Shown: positions 9,089 through 18,027, numbered from the stretch's first letter. The stretch is 62,419 nucleotides of DNA from CAYMSF01 sp964542255 (GCA_964542255.1 CAZITV010000002.1:1-62419), one strand, 5' to 3'. The notes: generated by a model not told the origin, from the letters alone. Numbers and translations: made by a program.

Positions 9089-9111
9089 TTTATGAATTAA
9101 GTTTTTAAAGA

Positions 9112-9924
9112 ATGATGAAAATTACACTTCTGGTATTAATGATTTTTATTGTCAATGCTTTATATAGTGGTGAAATCACTATCATTGCCCCAGTGGCGCA
9201 CAATGGCATTAAGGTCGAGCAGGGGAAGATTGGAAAAACAGCGACTTTTAACGTTAATTCAAAATTGTTCTTTAATGTTGACAGAATTCAGCCTGCAGGC
9301 GGTACAATCGAACTTATCGTCAAACGTAATCGTATTGCTAACCAAGGTAATTCCGCATTAATTACTGTTGGTGTTGATGACCCGATATGTTTTTTTATCG
9401 GCGAGCAAAACGGTCAATTAACTTTTATTTATCGAAAGAAAACTCAAGATGGCAAGTATGAATTTTCTTCGACGATTAAATCGTTAACGCAAATAAAAGA
9501 TGATGAATGGACGCATTTGGCTTTCGTTTGGGGGTATCAACGCGAACACGGTTGTATAATGCAAATTTATATCAATGGAAAGACGGCCGAAGAAAAATTT
9601 CGTTTAAGCTTTGGTAGAGAATGGACCAATAACGATATCATGATTGGTATAGGCTGTAATACTGCAGATATTGCAGCAGCATCTTTTACAGGAATGATTG
9701 ATGAATTGCATATCTCAAATTATCCCAAATCATTTAATGAGATTAATGCTGATTATGAAGAATTTGCTATGGGCAGATCGCCAAAACTGGAGCATAGCAC
9801 TTTATTATTGTTGCATTTTGACAATGACCTTGCCGGCACTGCAGCCGTCGATGCTGGTGAGATAAGCAAAGAACAGATGATGAAATATTGTACTGAACTT
9901 ATAAACGATTCGCAGGATTTGTAA
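9112..9924 (+). CDS. Secreted LamG/concanavalin A-like domain protein
   Basis: A 270-residue exported protein. Residues 1-20 are a signal peptide (MMKITLLVLMIFIVNALYSG). The rest resembles one LamG/laminin-G-3 jelly roll: a GGTIELIVKRN strand early, DEWTHLAFVWG near residue 143, a YINGKTAEEK strand, FTGMIDELHISNYPKSFNEI near residue 195, and a final TLLLLHFDN. Such domains bind sugars or calcium outside the cell. It is monocistronic, followed by the palindromic repeat. The double ATG at 9112/9115 leaves the exact start ambiguous by one codon. Confidence 0.78.
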   Translation: MMKITLLVLMIFIVNALYSGEITIIAPVAHNGIKVEQGKIGKTATFNVNSKLFFNVDRIQPAGGTIELIVKRNRIANQGNSALITVGVDDPICFFIGEQNGQLTFIYRKKTQDGKYEFSSTIKSLTQIKDDEWTHLAFVWGYQREHGCIMQIYINGKTAEEKFRLSFGREWTNNDIMIGIGCNTADIAAASFTGMIDELHISNYPKSFNEINADYEEFAMGRSPKLEHSTLLLLHFDNDLAGTAAVDAGEISKEQMMKYCTELINDSQDL

Positions 9925-10230
9925 GGATTACAATTTGTCATTACAGTTCAGACATCAATAATAGATTTCACAGAATCAAGCATTCGTGATGAACCCGCCA
10001 AAAGTCGGTCGATGCTTTTGGCGGGTTCATCATTCGTTGCAATTATAGCAATTTAGTAACTATTTTAACTAATTTCGCCTTCATATATGATGATGGAATT
10101 TGACTAAACAGGCTTACTGGTGTATTCATAATATAGTGTGCGTTCTTTATTGTTTTTGTATTGTTATAGCATAGACAGGGAACGGAACGTAAAAAATCAG
10201 GATAGCAGTGACGATAGTAACGTTATTACC
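9925..10230. other. Intergenic region holding the palindromic repeat
   Basis: About 306 bases between the LamG gene and the GT9 glycosyltransferase. The only clear structure is the 44-nt palindrome at 9988-10031. Bases 10138-10230 could be coding if the glycosyltransferase starts at GTG 10138 rather than ATG 10231. Confidence 0.5.
9988..10031. repeat. 44-nt perfect palindromic repeat
   Basis: A 17-bp perfect stem, GATGAACCCGCCAAAAG (9988-10004) pairing with 10015-10031, encloses the loop TCGGTCGATG. It is GC-rich against AT-rich surroundings. The first 32 bases recur in inverted orientation at 55-24. There is no T-run after the stem, so a plain intrinsic terminator is unlikely to be its main role; it fits a REP-like or miniature mobile palindrome. 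Structure and identity are seen directly, the class is inference. Confidence 0.8.
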
Positions 10231-11307
10231 ATGACAGAGTCAGCAATCGATAATAAATTTAGAGTATTAATAATCAAGCCCAGCAGTTTAGGTGATATAT
10301 TTCATGTTTATAATGCTATTGATTGTCTAGTACGCAACCACTCAAATTGTCAAATTGACTGGTTAATAAATCCGGCATTCTCGGATGTGTTGCGGTATTT
10401 TCCAAATATTCGCAAAATTATACCGTTTGAAAGAAACAAGTTGGGCAATTTATTGACTTTTTCGGTAACTTTCTACCGCTTGCTGAAAGAGCTCCGTAGT
10501 GTAAAGTATGATCTGGTGATAGACTTTCAAGGTTTATTCCGCAGTGCATTTTTCGCATGGTTATCACGCAGTCATTCTGGTGTCTATGGATTTGCTAATC
10601 CCAAAGAAACTATTGCAAAGCTATTTTATAAAAATAAAGTTAAAATTCCTCCGAATTTTATTCACGCAGTAGATAAAAATTTGTCTTTGATAAAACAAAT
10701 TATATCTATTGATCATGATGATTGCAAAAGCTATCAAATCCCTAAACCTGATGAATATTTATTGAAGCAGGCGGTTGCGTCGTTGTTGCAGGCGGGAATT
10801 AACGCTGACGATGATATATGTGGTATAGTCGTTGGCGCACGCTGGCCAAGTAAATGCTTTCCAGAAGAAATTTTTGCCACAGCTATACGCGCAATATTAT
10901 CTATAAATCAGAAAATTAAGATTGTTCTTATCGGCTCTTGTGATGATATTGCTATAGCCAAATCTCTATTAGAAACCATTGCCGATGCAAGAGTTATTTC
11001 CTTGGTAGGGAAGACTGGAATTGGAGAACTGGTTGAAATTATTCGCAAATGCAAAATGATTGTAAGTAATGACAGTGGTCCTGTTCATATTGCCGCCCTG
11101 TTAAATGTTCCAGTGTTGGCGTTTTTCGGGCCAACTGACCCGCGCAAAACAGGACCATATGGCAACATACATCAGATTGTTGAATTGGAATTGCCTTGCA
11201 GGTATTGTCTCAAACGAAACTGCCCTGACTTAACATTAAACTGCCATGATTTAGATGTAAAATTTATAGTTGATAAAATTCAAAGTTTTTTAACGCAAGG
11301 ACGTTGA
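10231..11307 (+). CDS. Family 9 glycosyltransferase (ADP-heptose:LPS heptosyltransferase type)
   Basis: A 358-residue GT9 enzyme of the WaaC/WaaF/WaaQ type, which transfers heptose to the LPS inner core on the cytoplasmic face of the membrane. It opens with VLIIKPSSLGDIFH, has the GT9 acceptor-side motif YDLVIDFQGLFRSA, and the nucleotide-binding SNDSGPVHIAALLNVPVLAFFGPTDP near residue 295. A C-terminal cluster CRYCLKRNCP is also typical of this family. Start uncertain: ATG 10231 gives the normal N-terminus; the frame is open to GTG 10138 but neither has a good ribosome site. Confidence 0.87.
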   Translation: MTESAIDNKFRVLIIKPSSLGDIFHVYNAIDCLVRNHSNCQIDWLINPAFSDVLRYFPNIRKIIPFERNKLGNLLTFSVTFYRLLKELRSVKYDLVIDFQGLFRSAFFAWLSRSHSGVYGFANPKETIAKLFYKNKVKIPPNFIHAVDKNLSLIKQIISIDHDDCKSYQIPKPDEYLLKQAVASLLQAGINADDDICGIVVGARWPSKCFPEEIFATAIRAILSINQKIKIVLIGSCDDIAIAKSLLETIADARVISLVGKTGIGELVEIIRKCKMIVSNDSGPVHIAALLNVPVLAFFGPTDPRKTGPYGNIHQIVELELPCRYCLKRNCPDLTLNCHDLDVKFIVDKIQSFLTQGR

Positions 11308-11310
11308 TAA

Positions 11311-12183
11311 ATGCAAATTGAAAAAAAACATATTGTTTGTGGATTATGTTTAATGTTTCTAACTTTTTTACCGACAGGCAGCTTCGCACAAATAGCACTT
11401 AAGCTTGCGATGAACCGGCAAGACTACATAAGTTTTGAGAAAATTTACGCCAAGGTTATTTTGCGTAACGATAGCGGTCACGCGATTGCATTTGGCCATG
11501 ACCCTAAACTTCAAGGCGAATTATTGTTTCAAATCAAAGATGCGCAAGGAAATATAATTTCGAAAATTTCTGAGGCTACTCCGCCGATTATCGGTCTTAT
11601 TTTACGTGCGGGTGAAACCAAAGAGGTCGTGGTGCAAGTAAGCAGATATTATAATTTGAATAAAGTTTCAAAATATCAAATGATGGCTTATGTTAAGCAT
11701 GCGTTATTTCAAGAAGAATATCGTTCAAATATTTCATATTTTAGCGTGGAAGATGGCTATTTATACTGGTCAAGAGGTGTCGGCGTTCCAGATTTTTCAG
11801 AGAATCAGCAAGCGAATAAAATTAAAACCAGATTTTTTAACATAAAAACAATTTTTGAAAACTCAAAAAAGGTTTATTATCTGGTAGTTGAAGATGAAAA
11901 GACTATTTATGCAATTCGGCGAATTGGCTATGAGCTTGGCAGTGAAAAACCTAGCTTTGATGTTGATATGTTTAGCCGTTTATACACATTACTGCCAATT
12001 TCTCCGAGAGTGTTCAATTCTTTTATTTTCGATGTTAACGGAAAAGTGGAAAAACGCGAAGTTTATAAGAAAACATCAACAATTCCAGCGCTCATCAGAG
12101 ATGAAAAAGGCAATATATTTATTGCAGGCGGTGATGTCGCCAAAAAAGGCGTTGATTATGACGATAAAGATGAGAAAAATTAG
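11311..12183 (+). CDS. Secreted protein of unknown function
   Basis: A 290-residue exported protein: residues 1-27 are a signal peptide (MQIEKK, hydrophobic core, cleavage after SFA). The mature part looks like a beta-sandwich: an early segment (MNRQDYISFEKIYAKVILRND) resembles the start of Ig-like or macroglobulin-like domains in which polar groups are compared with neighbours, but no family is certain. It starts 3 nt after the GT9 stop, with AAGGACG overlapping the end of that gene, so the two are translated together. This suggests an envelope role. Confidence 0.72.
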   Translation: MQIEKKHIVCGLCLMFLTFLPTGSFAQIALKLAMNRQDYISFEKIYAKVILRNDSGHAIAFGHDPKLQGELLFQIKDAQGNIISKISEATPPIIGLILRAGETKEVVVQVSRYYNLNKVSKYQMMAYVKHALFQEEYRSNISYFSVEDGYLYWSRGVGVPDFSENQQANKIKTRFFNIKTIFENSKKVYYLVVEDEKTIYAIRRIGYELGSEKPSFDVDMFSRLYTLLPISPRVFNSFIFDVNGKVEKREVYKKTSTIPALIRDEKGNIFIAGGDVAKKGVDYDDKDEKN

Positions 12184-12284
12184 AAATATTAATTAACAGA
12201 TTAGTATTTTAATTTTAGTGTATGATTTTATAAGTGTGTATTATCTTTCCTATACCATAAGCTAATAAATAATGAGAATTAAAA

Positions 12285-13379
12285 ATGTTAGATCCTGTGA
12301 CGTGGAAAACCAATGACGGCAAATGCCATCGCACATTCAGTATCGAACTCAATAAGATTCCAGGCAAACTTCGGCTGCTTGATCAGACCAAACTACCTAA
12401 TAATAGAACATACTTGGAAACTGATAACCTGGAAGAGATCTTTGAGTATATTCGCTGCCTGGTTGTTCGCGGAGCGCCGGCGATTGGGTGCGCTGCAGCT
12501 CTAGGTTTGGCAGCGTACGTTAGAAAACAACAGGAAATATCTCGGGAGGATTGCTTAAAACTGGTGCTTTCTGCTGCGGAACGCTTAGCTCAATCCAGAC
12601 CAACTGCAGTTAATTTATTTTGGTCTCTTAACCGTTGTAAAGATAGAATTAGTAATGAGTTTAATAGTGGTCGCAGTACTGAAGATATGCTAAACTCATT
12701 ATTAGAAGAAGCTTTAAATATTTTGGCGGAAGATATCGAATTATGTCGAGCAATCGGCAGGCATGGAGTTCAGCTGCTTCATAATGGTTCAGGCGTACTT
12801 ACGCATTGCAATGCGGGCGCACTTGCGACCGGAGACTATGGCACGGCATTGGCGCCAATTTATACTGCACACGAAAATGGTTTAGCAATTAAAGTCTTTT
12901 CAGATGAAACTCGCCCGTTACTACAGGGAGCCCGGCTTACGGCCTGGGAGCTATCTCTTGCCGGAGTTGACGTAACGACAATTTGTGACAACATGGCTGC
13001 ACAGGTTATGAGGGAAGGGAAGGTTGACTTGGTAATTGTTGGTGCAGACCGCATCGCCGCAAATGGTGATACTGCTAATAAAATTGGTACATATGGTGTT
13101 GCTATTTTAGCTAAATATCATAAAATTCCGTTCTATGTTGCCGCGCCATATTCGACTATTGACCTGGCCATGCCTGATGGCAGCGGTATCCCCATTGAGC
13201 AGCGTTCTGCTGACGAAATAAGTTTTAGTTTTGGATGCCGGACTGTGCCGGCTCAAGCCAATATATATAATCCCGCTTTTGATGTTACTCCCAATGAGTT
13301 AATTACTGGTATTATCACTGAACGTGGTATTATTTATCCGCCATTTGATAAACAATTATTCGAAATTGGTAAACAATAG
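12285..13379 (+). CDS. mtnA: S-methyl-5-thioribose-1-phosphate isomerase
   Basis: A 364-residue aldose-ketose isomerase of the eIF2B-alpha-like family; it converts methylthioribose-1-phosphate, the MtnP product, into methylthioribulose-1-phosphate. Recognisable motifs: VVRGAPAIGCAAALGLA near residue 62, THCNAGALATGDYGTAL with the catalytic cysteine near 171, DETRPLLQGARLTAWEL near 206, and VGADRIAANGDTANKIGTYG with the catalytic aspartate near 251. Full length. It stands 100 nt downstream of the secreted protein and 4 nt before a GT2 gene. No MtnB/C/D-type downstream salvage gene is nearby. Confidence 0.95.
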   Translation: MLDPVTWKTNDGKCHRTFSIELNKIPGKLRLLDQTKLPNNRTYLETDNLEEIFEYIRCLVVRGAPAIGCAAALGLAAYVRKQQEISREDCLKLVLSAAERLAQSRPTAVNLFWSLNRCKDRISNEFNSGRSTEDMLNSLLEEALNILAEDIELCRAIGRHGVQLLHNGSGVLTHCNAGALATGDYGTALAPIYTAHENGLAIKVFSDETRPLLQGARLTAWELSLAGVDVTTICDNMAAQVMREGKVDLVIVGADRIAANGDTANKIGTYGVAILAKYHKIPFYVAAPYSTIDLAMPDGSGIPIEQRSADEISFSFGCRTVPAQANIYNPAFDVTPNELITGIITERGIIYPPFDKQLFEIGKQ

Positions 13380-13383
13380 CACT

Positions 13384-14103
13384 ATGAATTCTTGTAAATA
13401 TTCAATAGTCATACCAACTTTAAATGAACGGGAAAATATCGTTCATTTAATTCAAAAAATTGAGAAATTACTCATTAGTAATTTTGAAATTATTGTTGTT
13501 GACGAAAACTCACCTGATGGTACAGCTGAGGTTGTGAACGAATACGCCAAGGGCAGGGGGGATATCAAAGCTGTTTTAAATGATGGTATCCCCGGCCTAA
13601 GCCCAAGCATTGTTAAAGGTTTTTCAACAGCGGTTGGAGATTACCTTTGCTGCATGGATGGTGACATGCAGCACGATGTTGGCGATTTAAGTAAAATTTT
13701 TGAAGGTCTTGCCAATAATGATTTTGTTATTGGCTCAAGGTATGTTGATAACGGTGGGTTTGCGGAAAGGTGGAGTTTGTCTCGAACTCTCATAAGTCGT
13801 ACTGCAGCATTATTAACAAAAATTTTCCTTCGCATTAATGTCAACGACCCAATGTCAGGTTATTTCGCGGTAAGAAGATCAGTATTTAATAAAATAAAAA
13901 ACCGATTAAGCCCGCGTGGTTTTAAAATTATGCTCGAGATGCTATACATCCTTTCAAATGATTCAAAAGATAAATGGCGTATCACTGAAATAGGAATTAC
14001 TTTTCAAAAAAGAAAATACGGCAAAAGTAAATTAAGCATGAAAGTGATAATAGAGTTTTTAAAAATGCTCTACAAGCTGCCAATACAAATAAAAAGCAAT
14101 TAA
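13384..14103 (+). CDS. Family 2 glycosyltransferase, polyprenol-phosphate mannosyltransferase (DPM1) type
   Basis: A 239-residue GT2 enzyme of the DPM1 kind, likely transferring a sugar from a nucleotide donor to polyprenyl phosphate at the inner membrane. Seen: IVIPTLNERENI at the N-terminus, VVDENSPDGTAE near residue 40, and MDGDMQHD (the DxD metal site) near residue 91. It has no C-terminal membrane segments, as in the short eukaryote-like DPM1. Start is ATG 13384, 4 nt after mtnA; a longer frame would overlap mtnA. Its lipid-linked sugar could serve the membrane glycosyltransferase at 15279. Confidence 0.87.
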   Translation: MNSCKYSIVIPTLNERENIVHLIQKIEKLLISNFEIIVVDENSPDGTAEVVNEYAKGRGDIKAVLNDGIPGLSPSIVKGFSTAVGDYLCCMDGDMQHDVGDLSKIFEGLANNDFVIGSRYVDNGGFAERWSLSRTLISRTAALLTKIFLRINVNDPMSGYFAVRRSVFNKIKNRLSPRGFKIMLEMLYILSNDSKDKWRITEIGITFQKRKYGKSKLSMKVIIEFLKMLYKLPIQIKSN

Positions 14104-14220
14104 CCCCGCAGCTTATAAACGTTTAAATCCGTTGATGCCGCGATCGGGACATTTGATTTTTCAGCAGGCGGGGAATTACTGGACCCTCAAAAAATGAAAT
14201 CTTTATTTTTTGAACCATTC

Positions 14221-14259
14221 TACGTAACGCACCCATTGACAAATGGGGCGCATTACATA
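14221..14259. other. Hairpin in intergenic region
   Basis: The arms 14221-14237 and 14242-14259 pair around a GACA loop: CCCATT/AATGGG next to the loop, then a bulge and a further ten positions of which two are G-U or A-C type changes. The stem would be stable as RNA. No T-run follows, so a terminator is unlikely; it may be a structured RNA or decayed repeat. Confidence 0.4.
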
Positions 14260-14311
14260 GTTTAACGAACCCGGCATTCTATAGGTTATAGAGTAAATTA
14301 CAAAATTGGTC

Positions 14312-14368
14312 AATTGACAAAGTAAATGGACAAGCTCATTTTTAGGTTGTGCGTTTACTTTGTCAATT
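14312..14368. terminator. 15-bp stem-loop, possible terminator or repeat
   Basis: AATTGACAAAGTAAA (14312-14326) is the perfect complement of 14354-14368, with a 27-nt loop that contains an inner ACAA/TTGT pairing. TTTT follows directly at 14367-14370. It lies 200 nt after the GT2 gene and 130 nt before the next one. It could end the upstream transcript, though the long AT-rich stem is unusual for an intrinsic terminator. Confidence 0.4.
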
Positions 14369-14499
14369 TTCTAAATTAAAAAATTGAGAAGCAAAATTAT
14401 AGAATTTCTTGCAGTTCTGATTTTTTAGAATATATTAGTCAACGTGAAGTGTCTATATATAAAATTATTTTTTTTGCTTAACGTATGAGGGAATAAAAG

Positions 14500-15120
14500 A
14501 TGAGAAAGACTGTTTTAGTATTAGCCGTCGCAATGATGATTTTCAACGTTGTATTTGCCGGTAGTCCTCAACAACAGACCAATGGACAGCCGCTTAATTC
14601 TGGATTTGATTCATCGCGCCCGAATATGTTTGTTGACCATTTGAAATTTGTTGGGCGTTATGCTTTGCTTTATATTCCAAACCGTTTGATAGATGCCTCT
14701 GATATCGTTTCAATGGATGGTGGTTTTGGTGGAGAGTTTTCCGTTTATTTTCAAGCAACGAAATATTTTGAATTTGGCGGGAGTCATGGCTCGACCTACT
14801 TCCTGTCGAAAGGTTATAGCCGCCAATATGGTGGCGGTTATCGAAATGGGACTCTATACGGCTTATTCTTTTTGACATCAGAGTCACTTTCTGTTGAAGA
14901 AACATTTGGATATGCCAATAAGTTTGTTTTGGATACAAATGGTTTAGGCGTGGCAGATTATCGTATGGATGCATACCGCGACGATGATGTAGATTTTTGG
15001 AATCTAGGAGGTCGCTTTGGCTGGTTATTTAACTTTGGATTTGGAGTTCATCCAATCGAAATTGCTGATTTAATAACCGGAATATTCTGCTACGATATGA
15101 AGTCTGATGATTTACAATAA
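14500..15120 (+). CDS. Secreted protein of unknown function
   Basis: A 206-residue exported protein: the signal peptide MRKTVLVLAVAMMIFNVVFAG ends near residue 21. The mature part is rich in Gly, Phe, Tyr and Asp and has alternating strand-like segments (for example GGFGGEFSVYFQATKYFEFGG and NLGGRFGWLFNFGFGVHP), which suggests a small outer-membrane or envelope-associated protein. I do not recognise the family. It lies between two glycosyltransferase genes and has its own long upstream region. Confidence 0.68.
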   Translation: MRKTVLVLAVAMMIFNVVFAGSPQQQTNGQPLNSGFDSSRPNMFVDHLKFVGRYALLYIPNRLIDASDIVSMDGGFGGEFSVYFQATKYFEFGGSHGSTYFLSKGYSRQYGGGYRNGTLYGLFFLTSESLSVEETFGYANKFVLDTNGLGVADYRMDAYRDDDVDFWNLGGRFGWLFNFGFGVHPIEIADLITGIFCYDMKSDDLQ

Positions 15121-15278
15121 TGCAGTCAACGTAAGATTTATAAGCAATTGACGCTGCGAAATTCATTTGATGATATTACTTCTTTCCGACTAAATATAGA
15201 GATTAATGTTTTGCAGTGCCAATTATAATATTTTTTGCTATTCATGCTTTGCTATAAAATTTTAAGGTGGTTACTCAT

Positions 15279-16940
15279 ATGCCTAGGTACGAGGAAAATA
15301 AACCACGTGTTGTTTTTGCAGTATTAGCATTATTCATACTCTTCGTATTGCTATATGCTCCCTGGCGCTTAGGTGACAGAGAGCTTTGCTGGCAGGAGGG
15401 ATATTTTGCGGCTCAAGCGAGTGAAGTTGAGTCATATTTTATGCCTTTGGTTCTTGCTCATGGCATGGCAATTCAAACATCTTTCCCATTTTATCCACTT
15501 TGTGCTTCGTTTTGTTATAATGAACTTCATTTGCCAATGGAGTTTGTTTTACGAATTATTTCTGTCATTGCTATCGCTGTTTTGTCAGTGGTAACTTGGT
15601 TCGCAGCTAGAACAACCAGCGGTGTTCAAGCAGCATGCGTGGCAGCATCGGTCATGTTCGGTTCATTATTAATGCTTGACAAAGGAATCGAAGGACATCC
15701 CCACACACTAATGCTGGTATTTCTTGCTGCCGGGTGGTTTTCATGGTTTACATTGGGCGCAGGCAGGGGACAATGGAGCCGGGCTTGGATATCAGCGTTG
15801 TTTTTTTGCGGCATGGCGTTTTATACCGGCGGTTTTGTCGCATTATTATATTTCATTTTCCCATTAATTTTTATGCGCCGCCCTTTGACAATCTGGTCTA
15901 AAATGAACAAACCGGGTTTTTACATTGGTATGGCAGTATTGGTTGGTTTTATTTTATTGTGGGCATTGCCATTAATAATTCTTGAAAAAAACCTGCCTTT
16001 TTTTCCTGTGTTATTTGAGCCTGACTCTATTACCGCTTATCTCATGCACCTATACCAGTTCCCAATAGATGTTTTTATCAAGTTAATGCCTTGGAGTGTC
16101 TTGGCATGGGCGCCGTTTTGTGTAGCCTTGCACCCATTGGACAATACCCCGATTTTTAGCCGTTTCCTTAGAATTATAGTAATCTCATTGTTTATGTTAT
16201 TATGGTTAAGTCCTTTTACTGATACGCGTGATATTATGATTATTATTCCTCCTTTAGCAGTTTTAACTGGAAACAACTATGCTATTGTCATAAGGCGCTA
16301 TGGCGACAAATTGTTTTCACTTTGTAAATTGGTTTCATTTCCATTATGCATACTTGGTGCGTCAATCTTGTTTTTTTATACGATCCCTGGTGAATGGTGG
16401 AACAGTATTACCATTTCAGGCAACAAACTAGGTTTTCGTTATGAACACAAAAACATTATTACCGGTATTGTATATGGTATCATCGCAATTCTTGCTGGAT
16501 TAATTCTCATACAAGCTAAAATTAAACCGTATATTTGGTTGTATATTTTGATGTTGACAACTGGGGTAATGATTTTTTTCTGGACAATTATTTATCCTTT
16601 TAAGTGTCAAGATGAAACTAAGCATGCTATTGGCAATGAACTAAAACAACTCCTTGAACGGGAACGTGTAGCTGCTAATGAAATAATTTATAAAGATATT
16701 ACTACAGGAATGTACGGAGAATGTTTTTATATTGGCGTTAAAATTCGCCGAATAAATTCTAATGATGAAATTCCTTCTGATAAAAAAATTGTATATTTAA
16801 TAAGTACTGAATTCCCACTTGCACCTGAGCGTCGTTGGCGTAATTTGCTGTCTGAACGAAAAATGTATAAAGATAAGCGTATATGTCTTTGGCAGGGAAT
16901 AAAGAACGAGCAAAAGAAAAAACGTAATGAGTTTAATTAA
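15279..16940 (+). CDS. Membrane glycosyltransferase, ArnT/PMT (GT39/GT83)-like
   Basis: A 553-residue protein with about ten to twelve membrane segments and a soluble C-terminal tail of some 90 residues. The N-terminus has the GT-C pattern: a first membrane helix, then the acidic loop APWRLGDRELCWQEGYFAAQASEV, matching the D/E...Y segment of ArnT-type enzymes that use polyprenyl-phosphate sugars on the periplasmic side. The donor might come from the GT2 enzyme at 13384. Start is ATG 15279 with AAGGTGG at 15264-15270; GTG 15267 would lie inside that ribosome site. It overlaps rlmN by 14 nt. Confidence 0.78.
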   Translation: MPRYEENKPRVVFAVLALFILFVLLYAPWRLGDRELCWQEGYFAAQASEVESYFMPLVLAHGMAIQTSFPFYPLCASFCYNELHLPMEFVLRIISVIAIAVLSVVTWFAARTTSGVQAACVAASVMFGSLLMLDKGIEGHPHTLMLVFLAAGWFSWFTLGAGRGQWSRAWISALFFCGMAFYTGGFVALLYFIFPLIFMRRPLTIWSKMNKPGFYIGMAVLVGFILLWALPLIILEKNLPFFPVLFEPDSITAYLMHLYQFPIDVFIKLMPWSVLAWAPFCVALHPLDNTPIFSRFLRIIVISLFMLLWLSPFTDTRDIMIIIPPLAVLTGNNYAIVIRRYGDKLFSLCKLVSFPLCILGASILFFYTIPGEWWNSITISGNKLGFRYEHKNIITGIVYGIIAILAGLILIQAKIKPYIWLYILMLTTGVMIFFWTIIYPFKCQDETKHAIGNELKQLLERERVAANEIIYKDITTGMYGECFYIGVKIRRINSNDEIPSDKKIVYLISTEFPLAPERRWRNLLSERKMYKDKRICLWQGIKNEQKKKRNEFN

Positions 16941-17997
16941 TAATTTATTATGCGGACTCAATGCTGATGAATTGACTGCATGGTGCGAAGCAAACGCTGA
17001 ACCTAAATTCAGATCCTTGCAGCTTTTGCAGTGGATTTACTTAAAACGTATTTCATCTTTTGACAAAATGAGCAATTTACCAGCCGCGACCCGTGAACGG
17101 TTAAAACGAGATTTTGTTCTTCGCAGTATTTCGATTACAAACAGTATCTTATCGCCAGATGGTACGACAAAATTATTATTACAATTACCTGACAGTGAAT
17201 GTATTGAGATGGTGATTATTCCCGCAGATGATAAACGTATAACTTTTTGCCTAAGTACTCAAGTTGGCTGTCCCGTTCAATGTTATTTTTGTGCCAGCGG
17301 AGCGAACGGTTTGGTTAGAAATTTATCTGCAGGAGAAATAGTTGAGCAGTTACTTTGGGGGGCGAATACGATTGACCGCCTGCCTGACAATATAGTTTTT
17401 ATGGGAATAGGCGAGGGGTTATTAAATTTTGATAATTTATCAAAAGCAATTTCGCTTATATGTGGTGAAATGTGTTTAGGTGTTGGCGCGCGGCGCATTA
17501 CTGTTTCTACCAGTGGCTATGTGCCAGGTATATATCGTTTAGCTGATTTAGGCCGGCAGCTCAATTTAGCCGTATCGCTGCACGCTACCAGTGATAAAAT
17601 CAGAGCAAAGCTCATTCCTGATAAATTCCGTTTTACAATTAACGAAATTATCAATGCCTGTGAATATTATATGCAAAAAGTTGGTCGAATGGTCACGCTG
17701 GAATATACTTTGCTTGCTAATATTAATGACAGTATTGCTGATGCCGAAAAACTTGCGTCAATTGCAAAATCTATTCACGCTAAAATAAACTTAATCCCTT
17801 ATAATCAGGTAACTGCCGATTTTCACCGTCCAGCACAAAATACTATTAAAGCATTTTATAATACCTTAAAACATAATCTTGATCATGTAACCTTAAGACA
17901 GGAAAAGGGATCTTCTTCCGCTGCGGCATGTGGACAACTACGCATAACCAGCAAAATTTTCACCAATAATAATGCTGAAAAAAATATCAGCAGTTAA
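16927..17997 (+). CDS. rlmN: 23S rRNA (adenine-2503-C2) methyltransferase, radical SAM
   Basis: A 356-residue radical SAM methyl synthase acting on A2503 of 23S rRNA and on some tRNAs. The iron-sulfur motif is CPVQCYFCASG near residue 116; the catalytic C-terminal cysteine is in AAACGQL near residue 338; SLHATSD and LIPYN are family motifs. The usual GMGEPL signature reads GIGEGLL here, so the proline is replaced by glycine. The other conserved cysteine region is in order and length is normal. Start ATG lies inside the previous gene, with an AAAAACG context and no strong ribosome site, consistent with coupling. Confidence 0.9.
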   Translation: MSLINNLLCGLNADELTAWCEANAEPKFRSLQLLQWIYLKRISSFDKMSNLPAATRERLKRDFVLRSISITNSILSPDGTTKLLLQLPDSECIEMVIIPADDKRITFCLSTQVGCPVQCYFCASGANGLVRNLSAGEIVEQLLWGANTIDRLPDNIVFMGIGEGLLNFDNLSKAISLICGEMCLGVGARRITVSTSGYVPGIYRLADLGRQLNLAVSLHATSDKIRAKLIPDKFRFTINEIINACEYYMQKVGRMVTLEYTLLANINDSIADAEKLASIAKSIHAKINLIPYNQVTADFHRPAQNTIKAFYNTLKHNLDHVTLRQEKGSSSAAACGQLRITSKIFTNNNAEKNISS

Positions 17998-18027
17998 GCA
18001 TCTTGCGAAACTTTTTAGAACATTAAT

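Larger units (their letters stand above)
8764..9111. other. Divergent intergenic region
   Basis: 348 AT-rich bases between the leftward SGNH gene and the rightward LamG gene. It contains a good leftward promoter (8818-8846) overlapped by a palindrome (8832-8856) and a weaker rightward promoter (9059-9088). No gene, tRNA or terminator is visible. Confidence 0.6.
14104..14499. other. Intergenic region with two hairpins
   Basis: 396 bases with no credible gene on either strand. It is locally richer in G+C at 14140-14190 and contains two strong inverted repeats, at 14221-14259 and 14312-14368, described separately. The last 100 bases are very AT-rich and probably hold the promoter of the gene at 14500. 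Confidence 0.5.

Noticed and set aside
9988..10031. Intrinsic terminator of the LamG gene
   Set aside because: The stem is strong, but no T-run follows and the same element occurs at 24-55 in the other orientation, so a repeat is the better description.
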